A DNA stretch of 64,000 bases, taken from the NCBI GenBank assembly GCA_004560305.1, contig SFVI01000002.1, positions 1-64,000 of the forward strand, read 5' to 3'. The notes below the pieces were generated by a model. The model was given only the letters and a program-made list of their open reading frames with translations. It did not search any database and was not told the origin of the DNA. The DNA comes from a bacterium (GTDB lineage Bacteria > Bacillota > Clostridia > Oscillospirales > Oscillospiraceae). Each line of letters opens with the position of its first letter. The stretch's first letter is position 1. Below are positions 1 to 7,435 of the stretch, piece by piece. Position numbers and translations under genes: made by a program.

Positions 1-304
1 GCCCCGGTACCGGGCGCTGGCGGAGAAGCTGGGGGGCAAGCTGGCCTGTTCCCGGCCGGTGTTTGACCGGGGGCTGCTGCCCTACAAGCTGGTGGTGGGG
101 CAGTCCGGCGTGGTGGTGAAGCCTAAGGTATACCTGGCCTTCGGCGTCTCCGGCGCCATCAACCACGTCACCGGCTTTACTGATTCTGACCTGGTCATCG
201 CCGTCAATTCCGACCCGGACGCTCCTATCTTCCACTACTGCGATTACGGCCTGGTGGCCGACATGGACGAAACCTGCGATGCCCTGCTCCGGGTGATGGA
301 ATAA
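1..304 (+). CDS. etfA: Electron transfer flavoprotein alpha subunit, C-terminal part (truncated by window start)
   Basis: About 100 codons are open from the first bases of the window to the stop at 302-304. The protein has the EtfA C-terminal FAD-binding signature: GQSG near the start, then a GVSGAINHV stretch, an AVNSDPDAPIF stretch and DYGLVADM. EtfA binds FAD through this domain and, with EtfB, passes electrons from acyl-CoA or other dehydrogenases to the respiratory or bifurcating machinery. The 5' part lies outside the window, so the operon context (usually etfB and an acyl-CoA dehydrogenase upstream) cannot be seen. Family assignment is firm. Which dehydrogenase it serves is unknown. 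Confidence 0.93.
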   Translation, partial: PRYRALAEKLGGKLACSRPVFDRGLLPYKLVVGQSGVVVKPKVYLAFGVSGAINHVTGFTDSDLVIAVNSDPDAPIFHYCDYGLVADMDETCDALLRVME

Positions 305-335
305 CAGAAAAATCCCAACAGAAATACAAACTCAG

Positions 336-375
336 CGCCGGGGTTCCGTCCCGCAACGGAACCCCGGCGTTTCTC
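336..375 (+). terminator. Terminator after etfA
   Basis: A perfect 14-bp GC-rich inverted repeat (CGCCGGGGTTCCGT and its complement, arms 336-349 and 356-369) is followed by a short T-rich stretch. It lies 30 nt after the etfA stop and before the promoter of the next gene. Confidence 0.8.
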
Positions 376-410
376 CTTTGCGCAGGGAAAAAGAAAGCTG
401 GAACACCGCA

Positions 411-440
411 TTGATTGTACGCCGGTGATTATGGTATAGT
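411..440 (+). promoter_or_regulatory. Predicted sigma-A promoter of nfo
   Basis: TTGATT (411-416) and TATAGT (435-440) are separated by 18 bp. The 14-mer ending in the -10 box, GATTATGGTATAGT, recurs exactly in the promoter at 1417-1446 with the same spacing to an identical TTGATT. Confidence 0.7.
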
Positions 441-535
441 GAATACATGACGGGTAAGCTTAAAAAGTTTTTACTTTCCGATATACCCAAGGCCATACCG
501 GTTGAATCAACCGCATAAAGAAAGAGCGTGATGGA

Positions 536-1372
536 ATGAATACAATCTATATTGGCTGCCACCTGTCGGTGACCAAGGGCTATGAGGCCATGGGCAAGAC
601 CATGCTGGACTTCGGCGGGAACACCTTCGCCTTTTTTACCAGAAATCCGCGGGGCGGAAAGTCGAAAGAGCTCCTGCCCGAAGATGCCGCGGCCCTGCGG
701 TCGCTGGTGGACAGGGAACACTTCGGCCCCCTGGTGGCTCACGGCAGCTACACAATGAACCTCTGCGCCGCCAAGAGCGAGACTCGTGAAAACGGTCTGG
801 ACATGCTGGAAAAAGATCTGGTTCGCATGGAGCAGCTCCCCGGCAACTTTTACAATTTCCACCCCGGTGCCCATACCGGGCAGGGGATGGAGCAGGGAAT
901 TGCGCTGATCGCGGAGGCCCTGAACCGCTTCCTGTGGCCGGAAATGCAGACGACCGTGCTCCTGGAGACCATGGCAGGCAAAGGTTCAGAGGTGGGCAGC
1001 CGCTTTGAAGAATTGCGGGAGATCATCGACCGTGTGGAGCTGAAGGACAAGCTGGGCGTCTGCCTGGATACCTGCCATGTCTGGGACGGGGGCTATGATC
1101 TGGTGAAGGACCTGGACGGGGTGCTGACCCGCTTTGACAAGGTAATCGGCCTGGAGCGTCTGCGTGCGGTTCATTTCAACGACAGCAAGAACCCCTGCGG
1201 CGCCCATAAGGATCGCCACGAAAAGCTGGGCCAGGGCCAGATCGGTATGGAGGCCATGAGACGGATTGCCCTGCATCCCGCCCTCTCCGGCCGCCCCTTC
1301 ATTCTGGAAACGCCCAACGATGACGAAGGTTACATCCGGGAGATTCACACTGTGTTGGGCTGGCTTGGGTGA
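536..1372 (+). CDS. nfo: Deoxyribonuclease IV (AP endonuclease, Nfo)
   Basis: This 278-aa TIM-barrel enzyme cleaves DNA 5' of abasic sites and oxidised bases in base-excision repair. All nine expected zinc ligands of the Nfo family are found in order: H69, H109, E144, D178, H181, H213, D226, H228 and E258. Signature blocks include LETMAGKGSE, CLDTCHVWDGGYD and HFNDSKNPCGAHKDRH. Length matches the usual 275-285 aa. It has its own promoter 100 nt upstream and is flanked by intergenic hairpins, so it is probably monocistronic. The ribosome-binding site before the ATG at 536 is weak, but the N-terminus (NTIYIGCHLSV) aligns with family starts. Confidence 0.96.
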   Translation: MNTIYIGCHLSVTKGYEAMGKTMLDFGGNTFAFFTRNPRGGKSKELLPEDAAALRSLVDREHFGPLVAHGSYTMNLCAAKSETRENGLDMLEKDLVRMEQLPGNFYNFHPGAHTGQGMEQGIALIAEALNRFLWPEMQTTVLLETMAGKGSEVGSRFEELREIIDRVELKDKLGVCLDTCHVWDGGYDLVKDLDGVLTRFDKVIGLERLRAVHFNDSKNPCGAHKDRHEKLGQGQIGMEAMRRIALHPALSGRPFILETPNDDEGYIREIHTVLGWLG

Positions 1373-1416
1373 GGTTCCCTTTTGAATCCGGCCAACCCCG
1401 GATTTACAAACTTGTA

Positions 1417-1446
1417 TTGATTATCCGTTTGCGATTATGGTATAGT
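1417..1446 (+). promoter_or_regulatory. Predicted promoter of the DUF4160 gene trio
   Basis: TTGATT (1417-1422), an 18-bp spacer, then TATAGT (1441-1446), embedded in the same GATTATGGTATAGT 14-mer that is found upstream of nfo. Confidence 0.65.
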
Positions 1447-1490
1447 TAAGGCATAAAAGGTGATGGAAAGAAGCGAGGGGAGATGAACAA

Positions 1491-1766
1491 ATGGCAACGG
1501 CTGAGAAAGCTGTATTAAGCAGCAGAGGTGAATATACCTTCTTCTCGTTTGGCGGCAGAACACTTACTTTCCTGACAAGCAAAGACCTTGATCGATATGT
1601 TTCGGTGAAAGAGTGGGACAGGGGCTATCTTGTTGTCCAGGCAAAATTTAAATCCAGAGGGGAAGAAGAGGAGTACATAGATTTGCTCCCAATCTTGGAT
1701 AATTTATATATGGATGCAGAAGCGTTCTTAAAACCGATAAAAGGAGTTGACATTTTGTATGCCTGA
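1491..1766 (+). CDS. Small hypothetical protein, first gene of an AT-rich trio
   Basis: This 91-aa soluble protein starts at an ATG 7-10 nt after a GAGGGGAG ribosome-binding site. It is rich in charged and aromatic residues, with a predicted beta-rich N-terminal half (sheet-like runs around residues 14-30 and 45-55) and a short acidic helix near residues 57-64. No catalytic motif or membrane segment is seen. It overlaps the start of the next gene and shares the promoter at 1417-1446. The codon use is clearly more AT-rich than its neighbours, which suggests horizontal acquisition of the trio. I do not recognise a characterised family. A toxin-antitoxin-like or modification role is possible but is only inferred from the company of a DUF4160 gene. 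Confidence 0.75.
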   Translation: MATAEKAVLSSRGEYTFFSFGGRTLTFLTSKDLDRYVSVKEWDRGYLVVQAKFKSRGEEEEYIDLLPILDNLYMDAEAFLKPIKGVDILYA

Positions 1767-1995
1767 AAGCGAACTGATGAAGATTGCTGACAATGCCGGA
1801 ATGGTTGTTAATGGATACGCTTTCACAAAGAAAGGAAGCGCTATTTCAATTCTTAACCTGAACAATCCTGACTCGGCTATGGTTATTGCCAGAGACGGGA
1901 AAATACTTGAGACAAATATGAGTCCGATTGAACAAGTGCTTGTGTTGAACTATTGGGCAAAGAACTCTGTTTTTATGGAGGATACAGATGTCTAA
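1759..1995 (+). CDS. Small hypothetical protein, second gene of the trio
   Basis: The protein is 78 aa from the ATG at 1759. A TTG at 1747 is in frame, but the AAAGGAG ribosome-binding site at 1740-1746 abuts it, so only the ATG is spaced correctly (12 nt). The product begins MPESELMKIADNAG and contains an ARDGKILETNMS segment followed by a helix; it looks like a compact alpha/beta fold without TM segments. It overlaps the preceding gene by 8 nt and the following gene by 8 nt, so the three are translationally coupled. Function unknown. Confidence 0.75.
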   Translation: MPESELMKIADNAGMVVNGYAFTKKGSAISILNLNNPDSAMVIARDGKILETNMSPIEQVLVLNYWAKNSVFMEDTDV

Positions 1996-2272
1996 GTATT
2001 ACCAGTTCCAGATCGCTGGCTATTACCTGTATTACACGTCTCATTGTATTATTGAATGCATGCACGTTCATGCCAGTGACAGAAAGCTTACAGAAGCTGG
2101 TTCCGCCAAATTCTTTGTAAATAGTGATGGTTCGACTGTGTTGCAGAATCGTGGGATTCTTAATGATAGGGAAATAAGAATCATTCAGGAATTTATTAAA
2201 ATCAACTATCTTGAAATGTTTGAAAAATGGTCACAGGATAGTGAAAAAAGGTTTTATGATAAGCAGCAATAA
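1988..2272 (+). CDS. DUF4160-family protein, third gene of the trio
   Basis: This 94-aa protein has the features of DUF4160: an opening 'fQIAGYYLYYTSH' sheet, the 'HVHAS' motif (residues 25-30) and a 'GSAKFFV' strand, then a C-terminal helix (NDREIRIIQEFI). DUF4160 proteins are commonly found in two-gene pairs with DUF2442, and some are annotated as toxin-antitoxin-like; the biochemistry is not established. Here the partner genes are different. The start ATG lies within the preceding gene's end, behind a GGAGG site at 1977-1981. The region is AT-rich. The family call is fairly sure; the role is not. Confidence 0.8.
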   Translation: MSKYYQFQIAGYYLYYTSHCIIECMHVHASDRKLTEAGSAKFFVNSDGSTVLQNRGILNDREIRIIQEFIKINYLEMFEKWSQDSEKRFYDKQQ

Positions 2273-2368
2273 CGTCGCTAAGAACAATTAAAATTGACAG
2301 GGAATTTGTTTGACCGGCTTCTCAAGGTTCAGACCACGATTTGACTACTATTTTCATAAATCGCTTCA

Positions 2369-2407
2369 AAACCCCAAAGCCATTGGACTGCAATGGTTTT
2401 GGGGTTT
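2369..2407 (+). terminator. Strong hairpin downstream of the DUF4160 trio
   Basis: A 17-bp stem with one G-T-type mismatch (arms 2369-2385 and 2391-2407, loop GACTG) lies about 100 nt after the trio. There is no clear T-tract, so it may be a terminator of weak type or a residual palindromic element. The rest of 2273-2505 shows nothing recognisable. Confidence 0.5.
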
Positions 2408-2583
2408 GCCTGAAGTTATGATTACAAGTACTTCAGTGCGGGATTTCAAAAATTGTCAATGACAGGCGGAAAATCTTTTCGCAATACTTTCCAGCACATG
2501 ATATATTGTGTGTGGCTGTCAAAATGGGGATGAAGGAGACAGACTGCGACCGAACTGCCGGCAGAAGAAAGGAGCGACAAATC

Positions 2584-2864
2584 ATAAAAAAGAAAACCTA
2601 CACAAAATACGATTATTGTCGTATTCAGACTGAAGTGGGCGCGATTACCAGCGTGTTTTCTCTGGCCGCTCTTTCTCTGGCTCTTTTGCTGGGGGGGCAG
2701 TGGTTGAGGGCATCCGCCGCTACCGCATGGATGGTGGCCTGAGTGTGACCAGCTTGCTTTGCCTTGCCGTGTTCGTCCTCAACCTGCCTATGCTCTTCAA
2801 AAATGCAAAGCATTACAGAAGCCTGCAAAAACGGCTGCGGGAAGAAACGGCGCAGACGGAATAA
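2584..2864 (+). pseudogene. Decayed small two-TM membrane protein (frameshift at a G7 tract)
   Basis: Two frames together give one sensible protein of about 92 aa. A basic N-terminus and TM1 (GAITSVFSLAALSLALLLG) are in frame 1. After a run of seven G at 2691-2697, the continuation (AVVEGIRRYRMDGG, TM2 LLCLAVFVLNLPMLF, then a charged tail ending REETAQTE) is in another frame up to the TAA at 2862. Eight G would restore the frame. A good AAAGGAG site (2568-2574) points to position 2584, where the codon is ATA rather than ATG, hinting at a second lesion. An in-frame upstream GTG/ATG (2506, 2524, 2530) would still give a truncated 78-aa product. The gene belongs to no family I recognise. Confidence 0.55.
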
Positions 2865-2877
2865 GGAGGCCAGCCCT

Positions 2878-3030
2878 ATGGAAATCAAAGCGTACATCTG
2901 CCCGCCCCGCGGTGTGACGTCAGATCATGTCTATCAGAACCGCTACGGGGATATCATTGGCGTATCCGGCGCTACCGTGGTTAAGGATGCTGCCGTCAGG
3001 CTCGCTTGGACGGAATTGAAGAAAAAATAA
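2878..3030 (+). CDS. 50-aa hypothetical protein
   Basis: The ATG at 2878 is preceded by a perfect AAGGAGG (2863-2869, 8-nt spacing) that overlaps the stop of the decayed gene upstream. The product is small, soluble and mildly basic, with an YICPPRG segment and a C-terminal helix ending in ELKKK. It lies 23 nt before the lipoprotein gene, so the three probably formed one operon. No family is recognised. Confidence 0.55.
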   Translation: MEIKAYICPPRGVTSDHVYQNRYGDIIGVSGATVVKDAAVRLAWTELKKK

Positions 3031-3053
3031 GTACAGAAAGGAAAGGTGTCAAA

Positions 3054-4148
3054 ATGAAAAAGTATCAGTCTGTTGCAGCTCTCTGCATGGTTTTTGCCCT
3101 GTTGCTTCTCTCTGCCTGCGGAGGCGGTGGGGAAAAAGAGGCCAGCAGACCGGTTACCTTTGACGCCCTGGAAACCGTCAAAGCTGCCGATGCCGGGGAG
3201 ATCAAAAGCATCACCTACACCCGTTACACGGAGGGCGGTGCCCTCAGCGGGACGGTTACCGATCAGGAAACCACTGAGAATATTTACCTGCGGCTGTGCA
3301 GGGTGGCTCCGGGCCGGGAAACCGACCTTCGGGCCATGGATGACGGCTTGGGAATCAATGTGAACCTGGGCGGCAACATGCTCTCTTTCTATTTTGAAGG
3401 GAACAACATAGCGATTGGAGACAAACAGTATGAGGTGGAAAACCTGAGCTCCCTGAAAAGCTATATTGATAGTCTCCTTGCAAAAGAAGCGGAAGCAGAC
3501 CCCGTGGCCCGGCCCCAGTCTGACAGCACAGACTATCAGGACTGGCAGTATTATAATAATTATTCCTACTATCTGGACAATGGGCAGCTGAAATACTGGA
3601 TTGAATTTACCGATCAGTTCTTGCTGCACTGCATGTTCCGCTCCGGCGAGCCGACATATTATGAGGAGGTCTATACCCTGTACCCCGACTGGGACGCACC
3701 TACGGCCCAGGAGCTGACCATCCGCACGGTCATGGATGGCTATGGCAATGATATTTCCGATTACTTTGAGAGCCTGCGCTTCCTGTTCAGCAGCGAGAAT
3801 ACCGCGATCATGGAGGTCCGGCGTGATGAAAAGACGCTGGCCGGGGGCGCGGATGATAACCTTCTGAGCGGCGAATATGTGATGAAGCCCCGGGACAATG
3901 CTGTACAAACGCCGGAGCAGCTGTGTCGTCTGGCCCAGGATTATTATGAGCGCCACCAGGGCTTCTATCCCCAAGAGACGGAGTGGATAGACAACGGAGA
4001 CGGCAGCTACACCATCCACCTGTATGAAATCGTCAATTTGGACGGGGGTGAGAGCCATACCGCCACTTCCGCTTGGTACACGGTGGATTCCCATGGCGTT
4101 GGAACCAATGACATCACCGGGGAGCCTGTTGATCTTGTAAATGGATAG
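3054..4148 (+). CDS. Secreted lipoprotein of unknown function
   Basis: The protein is 364 aa from the ATG at 3054, behind a GAAAGGAAAGG site. It opens with a lipoprotein signal peptide, MKKYQSV followed by a hydrophobic core and the lipobox LSAC, with Cys22 as the lipidation site, then a GGGG linker. The mature part has about 340 residues, is acidic, and is rich in Tyr and Asp/Asn, with a glycine-poor beta-rich pattern; no catalytic motif was recognised. It is expected on the outer face of the cytoplasmic membrane. It follows the small genes at 2584-3030 closely and is probably cotranscribed with them. Similar unannotated lipoproteins are common in gut Clostridia. Confidence 0.8.
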   Translation: MKKYQSVAALCMVFALLLLSACGGGGEKEASRPVTFDALETVKAADAGEIKSITYTRYTEGGALSGTVTDQETTENIYLRLCRVAPGRETDLRAMDDGLGINVNLGGNMLSFYFEGNNIAIGDKQYEVENLSSLKSYIDSLLAKEAEADPVARPQSDSTDYQDWQYYNNYSYYLDNGQLKYWIEFTDQFLLHCMFRSGEPTYYEEVYTLYPDWDAPTAQELTIRTVMDGYGNDISDYFESLRFLFSSENTAIMEVRRDEKTLAGGADDNLLSGEYVMKPRDNAVQTPEQLCRLAQDYYERHQGFYPQETEWIDNGDGSYTIHLYEIVNLDGGESHTATSAWYTVDSHGVGTNDITGEPVDLVNG

Positions 4149-4250
4149 TGTTTGATACCCGGACTTTAAGGTGCGGCGGCTCCCTCGTTGCGGGACTGCG
4201 GAGGAGCTGAAGATACCCAGGTGTTGATCTGAAGGTGCCAGGAGAGTCTG

Positions 4251-4304
4251 TTGTCTCCTTCTTCCTTCCCAAATGGAACCCGCTGCGCCGGGCTTCCATT
4301 TGGG
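4251..4304. repeat. Palindromic repeat family 2, copy 1
   Basis: A purine-rich flank (complement of GGAAGGAAGAAGGAG, at 4251-4266) adjoins a hairpin with arms 4268-4283 and 4289-4304 (core CCAAATGGAA / TTCCATTTGG). The second copy at 36568-36697 has the same flank and the same stem position, but with CCAAATCGAA / TTCGATTTGG, a paired change in both arms. It lies in the 426-nt gene-free interval 4149-4574. Confidence 0.65.
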
Positions 4305-4351
4305 GATACGGGGAACGAAGCTCACAAGGGGGCGGGGAAACGAGGCCGCTG

Positions 4352-4426
4352 CCGTAGGGGCGAGCATCGCTCGTCCGCGAAAACTACCAAACGAAACAGG
4401 CGGACGGCCAATGGCCGCCCCTACGG
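4352..4426. repeat. Palindromic repeat family 1, copy A
   Basis: A 75-bp element bounded by perfect 11-bp terminal inverted repeats CCGTAGGGGCG / CGCCCCTACGG. Internal arms also pair imperfectly (GAGCATCGCTCG; GGCCAATGGCC). Read on the minus strand it is closely similar to the copies at 25289-25364 and 27267-27341. The similarity continues about 30 bp beyond the element into a shared 'CCCTCTGTTCTTC' flank. There is no coding capacity. The remaining bases 4427-4574 carry only the AEC gene's upstream region. Confidence 0.8.
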
Positions 4427-4574
4427 TTCTGATGAAGAACAGAGGGCAACGAACCTCTCAGACGCGTCAAAGGAAGCCCGCAGCCTTTTGTCCGGCCGCA
4501 GGAAAAACTTTGCTTGACATTGTGTCCTCCCGTGAATAAAATAGTTGCCACCAGATAAATGAGAGAGGCGCAGC

Positions 4575-5486
4575 ATGACTGATATACTAATCCGGGCGGG
4601 CAGTTTCATCGCCATTATTTTTTTAGGTTATTTTCTGCGTAGGATCGGCGTATTTAAGAAAGAGGACTTTCATCTCCTCAGCAAGATTGTGATGCGCATC
4701 ACCCTTCCTGCGGCACTGGTGTGCAGCTTTGCCGGGCGTGAGCTTGAATACTCCATGCTGCTGCTTTCGCTGCTCAGTCTGGCCTTCGGGCTGTTTATGA
4801 TTGCAGCGGCCTGCCTGCTCAACCGCAGATGGGGCAGGGATGCCCAGGCCTTTGCCATTGTCAACATGGCGGGCTTCAATATCGGCAACTTTGTCCTGCC
4901 CTTTGCCCAGGGCTTTCTTGGCCCCGTGGCCGTCATGGCTGTAAGCGTTTTTGATGTGGGCAACAGCTTTATCTGCCTGGGCGGCGCCTACGGCGTGGCC
5001 TGCATGGTCAAAGAGAGCGGCAAAAAATTCTCCTTCAGACCCATCTTCCGGGCCCTGTTCCGTTCTGTCCCCTTCATCACCTTGATGTGCATGCTGCTGC
5101 TGGCTTTGCTGCACCTCTCCCTGCCCAGTCCTGTGCTGGAATTTGCCGGCATCATCAGCGGGGCCAACGCCTTTCTTTCCATGCTGATGGTGGGTGTGGG
5201 CTTTGAACTTTCCGGCGACAGGACGCAGCTTGGCGCCATCGTCCGTACACTGCTGCCAAAGTATTTGTTTGGCGTGGTCATGTCCATTGTCTGCTTCCGC
5301 TTTCTCCCCATGCCCCTTGCATACAGGCAGGCCCTGGCCATCCTCTTCTTTGCCCCCATTCCCAGCGCAGCCCCCGCCTTCACTGCCGACATGGGCGGCG
5401 ACTATGGCCTTGCCAGTGCCGCGAACTCCATCGCGATCCTTGTCAGCATTGTTGCCATCGTGATCACGCTGTTGCTGGTCATCTGA
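4575..5486 (+). CDS. AEC-family (auxin efflux carrier-like) permease
   Basis: This 303-aa integral membrane protein has about ten hydrophobic segments in two five-helix halves, the layout of the auxin efflux carrier family. Bacterial members move organic acids such as malate or unknown substrates. The N-terminus IAIIFLGYFLRRIGVF and the C-terminal half around PIPSAAPAF (a proline-rich crossing segment) match the family. It starts at an ATG after GAGAGAGG and is followed by its own terminator, so it appears monocistronic. The substrate cannot be read from the sequence. Confidence 0.88.
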   Translation: MTDILIRAGSFIAIIFLGYFLRRIGVFKKEDFHLLSKIVMRITLPAALVCSFAGRELEYSMLLLSLLSLAFGLFMIAAACLLNRRWGRDAQAFAIVNMAGFNIGNFVLPFAQGFLGPVAVMAVSVFDVGNSFICLGGAYGVACMVKESGKKFSFRPIFRALFRSVPFITLMCMLLLALLHLSLPSPVLEFAGIISGANAFLSMLMVGVGFELSGDRTQLGAIVRTLLPKYLFGVVMSIVCFRFLPMPLAYRQALAILFFAPIPSAAPAFTADMGGDYGLASAANSIAILVSIVAIVITLLLVI

Positions 5487-5495
5487 AAAATCCGA

Positions 5496-5535
5496 AAAAG
5501 CCACAGACCGTTTACACCGGCCTGTGGCTTTTTTT
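5496..5535. terminator. Bidirectional terminator between AEC permease and hemerythrin genes
   Basis: An 11-bp stem AAAAGCCACAG / CTGTGGCTTTT (arms 5496-5506 and 5522-5532) has a T run on the plus side and an A run on the other. It can therefore end both the plus-strand permease transcript and the converging minus-strand hpd operon. Confidence 0.85.
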
Positions 5536-5559
5536 GTAAGCTGTGCAGCAGGACAGAAA

Positions 5560-5991
5560 TCAGAGCATGTTATCCATCATGCCGTTGGTTCTGACCTTGA
5601 TCCAGTCAGTCATCTGCATATCCATGCCCTGGATGTGATTGATGAGCCAATCGGTGACCTCTTTTTCGACGATCTGCTCAAACTCCTCGTTGGCGCCCTT
5701 CTTGCCCAGAACCTCATAGAGACCGTTCACGGTTTCGATAAAGGCGTCGTGTACCTTCTTGTGCTGGGTGTAGAGGGGGTACTTCTTGGACTTCATGAGC
5801 GCTTCCTCGCAGCCAAAGTGGAAGGTGGTGTACTCGGCAAGGAAATCCAGTGTCTTCTTTGCCTCTTCCACGCCGGTGCCGGATTCGATGGCGCGGTAGA
5901 GCTTGTTGATCGCGTCGATCAGCTGCTTGTGCTGATCGTCAACCATAGTGTTTCCTGACATAAGGGCCTGGTAGAAAACGGCTTCTTTCAT
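5560..5991 (-). CDS. Bacteriohemerythrin
   Basis: This 143-aa four-helix protein has all seven di-iron ligands of the hemerythrin family: H21, H58, E62 (HxxxE), H77, H81 (HxxxH), H119 and D124 (HxxxxD). Hemerythrins bind O2 reversibly. In anaerobes single-domain forms are thought to buffer or deliver oxygen, or to sense it. It is the last gene of the minus-strand run hpdB-hpdC-hpdA-transporter-hemerythrin, 39 nt after the transporter, with a shared terminator. Glycyl-radical enzymes are destroyed by O2, so a protective role for HpdB is an attractive but untested inference. Confidence 0.92.
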   Translation of the reverse strand: MKEAVFYQALMSGNTMVDDQHKQLIDAINKLYRAIESGTGVEEAKKTLDFLAEYTTFHFGCEEALMKSKKYPLYTQHKKVHDAFIETVNGLYEVLGKKGANEEFEQIVEKEVTDWLINHIQGMDMQMTDWIKVRTNGMMDNML

Positions 5992-6030
5992 AATAATACA
6001 CCTCGTTAATATTTTGTTTCCGGGAAAGAA

Positions 6031-7347
6031 TTACTGCGCGGCTTCGGCCATCTCGGCTTCGATCTTGGCGTCGATCTTGGTCTTAAGCGGCAGCGTGCAT
6101 GCAACCAGCATGGAGATGATGTAAGCGCAGAGGCAGAAGATGAAGGCGGGAACGTAGGAACCGAAGCTGTCCTTGAACCATGCGCCCATGAAGGTACCGA
6201 AGGAGGGGCCGATACCCATAACGATCAGGGTTGCAAGACCCCAGGTGCGGCCCAGACCGGCGCCGCCGAAGACGGAACCGGCATAGCCGGCGCAGCCGCC
6301 TGGCTCAATGCCCCAGTAGGAGGCCAGGAAGAACATGGCAACAATGCACAGCGGCAGGCTCTTGGTCAGGCACAGCGCAACGCCGATGGCGCCGCAGGCG
6401 GGGCCGATGATCAGCATGACCTTGCGGCCCTTGACCTCGGAACCGAACTTCTTGACCATCAAGTCGGAAATCTTGCCGGTAATGGGCATCATGAACACGC
6501 CGAAGGCGCCGATCAGCATATAGATGTTGGCGGCCTTATCGGCGTCCATATTCATATCGGTCTGGAAGAAGCCCACAGCCTGAGACCAGATCAGGAACTC
6601 ACCGGCCATAGCGGTCAGGAAGCAAAGGATGTCCGCCCAGATGGCGTAGGTGGAGAAGGCCTCCTTCAGGGTGACAGCCCGCTTGGCAGGGCCGTCCTTC
6701 TTCTTGAGGGTCTCGGTGCCGAAGGGGGTGACGTTGTAGTAATTGGGGGTGCGCTTTGCGATCAGTGCCGCGGCCACCAGGAATACCGCGCAAATGGCGG
6801 CCATCAGCTTCATGCCGGCCTGCCAGCCCATGTTTCTGAGAACGGGCTTCAGGACGATGGTGAGCAGCAGCTGGGCCAGCGGTGCGCCTGCGAAGGCGAT
6901 GCCCCACATGGTGCCGTATTTTGCGCCCACATACCACTGGCGGCAGGAGATGGTGGAGCTGACCCACAGCATACCGGTACCGATACCGGCGAACAGACCG
7001 TAGGTGAACAGGTACACGATGTATGCGCTGGGGGAGCCGGGCTTAACGAAGATGGAGGTCAGGAAGAAGCCCAGAAAGCAGCACAGGGCGCCGATAAAGT
7101 AGGTGGGACGGGTACCCTTCCTGTCAACCAGACCGCCGGAGAAGAAAGCGGTGATTGCATAGACGGTCATCATGATGCAGTAGCCGAGAGAGGTCTGGAT
7201 CGTTGTCCACCCGGTGTCGGCGATGATCAGGCTCTGCATGATGGAGAAACTGGAGCGGTAACCAAACAGGCAGAAAACTGCCAGGAAAGCGGACATTACG
7301 GTGCAAATGCCGTATCTTTTCGCTTTTTCTTCAGAGATGGAATTCAT
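6031..7347 (-). CDS. MFS transporter, oxalate/formate antiporter (OFA)-like
   Basis: This 438-aa protein has about twelve TM segments. It carries an MFS loop motif after TM2 (GGLVDRKGTRPT, residues about 66-77) and the charged inter-domain loop around residues 210-225. Overall similarity is to the OFA group, which exchanges small monocarboxylates and dicarboxylates. The start ATG has a GGAGG site. It follows hpdA by 88 nt and precedes the hemerythrin in the same orientation, so its likely cargo is 4-hydroxyphenylacetate import or aromatic product export. That is inferred from position only. Confidence 0.88.
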   Translation of the reverse strand: MNSISEEKAKRYGICTVMSAFLAVFCLFGYRSSFSIMQSLIIADTGWTTIQTSLGYCIMMTVYAITAFFSGGLVDRKGTRPTYFIGALCCFLGFFLTSIFVKPGSPSAYIVYLFTYGLFAGIGTGMLWVSSTISCRQWYVGAKYGTMWGIAFAGAPLAQLLLTIVLKPVLRNMGWQAGMKLMAAICAVFLVAAALIAKRTPNYYNVTPFGTETLKKKDGPAKRAVTLKEAFSTYAIWADILCFLTAMAGEFLIWSQAVGFFQTDMNMDADKAANIYMLIGAFGVFMMPITGKISDLMVKKFGSEVKGRKVMLIIGPACGAIGVALCLTKSLPLCIVAMFFLASYWGIEPGGCAGYAGSVFGGAGLGRTWGLATLIVMGIGPSFGTFMGAWFKDSFGSYVPAFIFCLCAYIISMLVACTLPLKTKIDAKIEAEMAEAAQ

Positions 7348-7435
7348 TATTATTCCTCCAATTAATTCAGGCTTTCAGGCTTATCCGGCCGGCGCCGGAA
7401 GGGAAAGTCGATAGGGACCTTACTTTTTCAAACGG

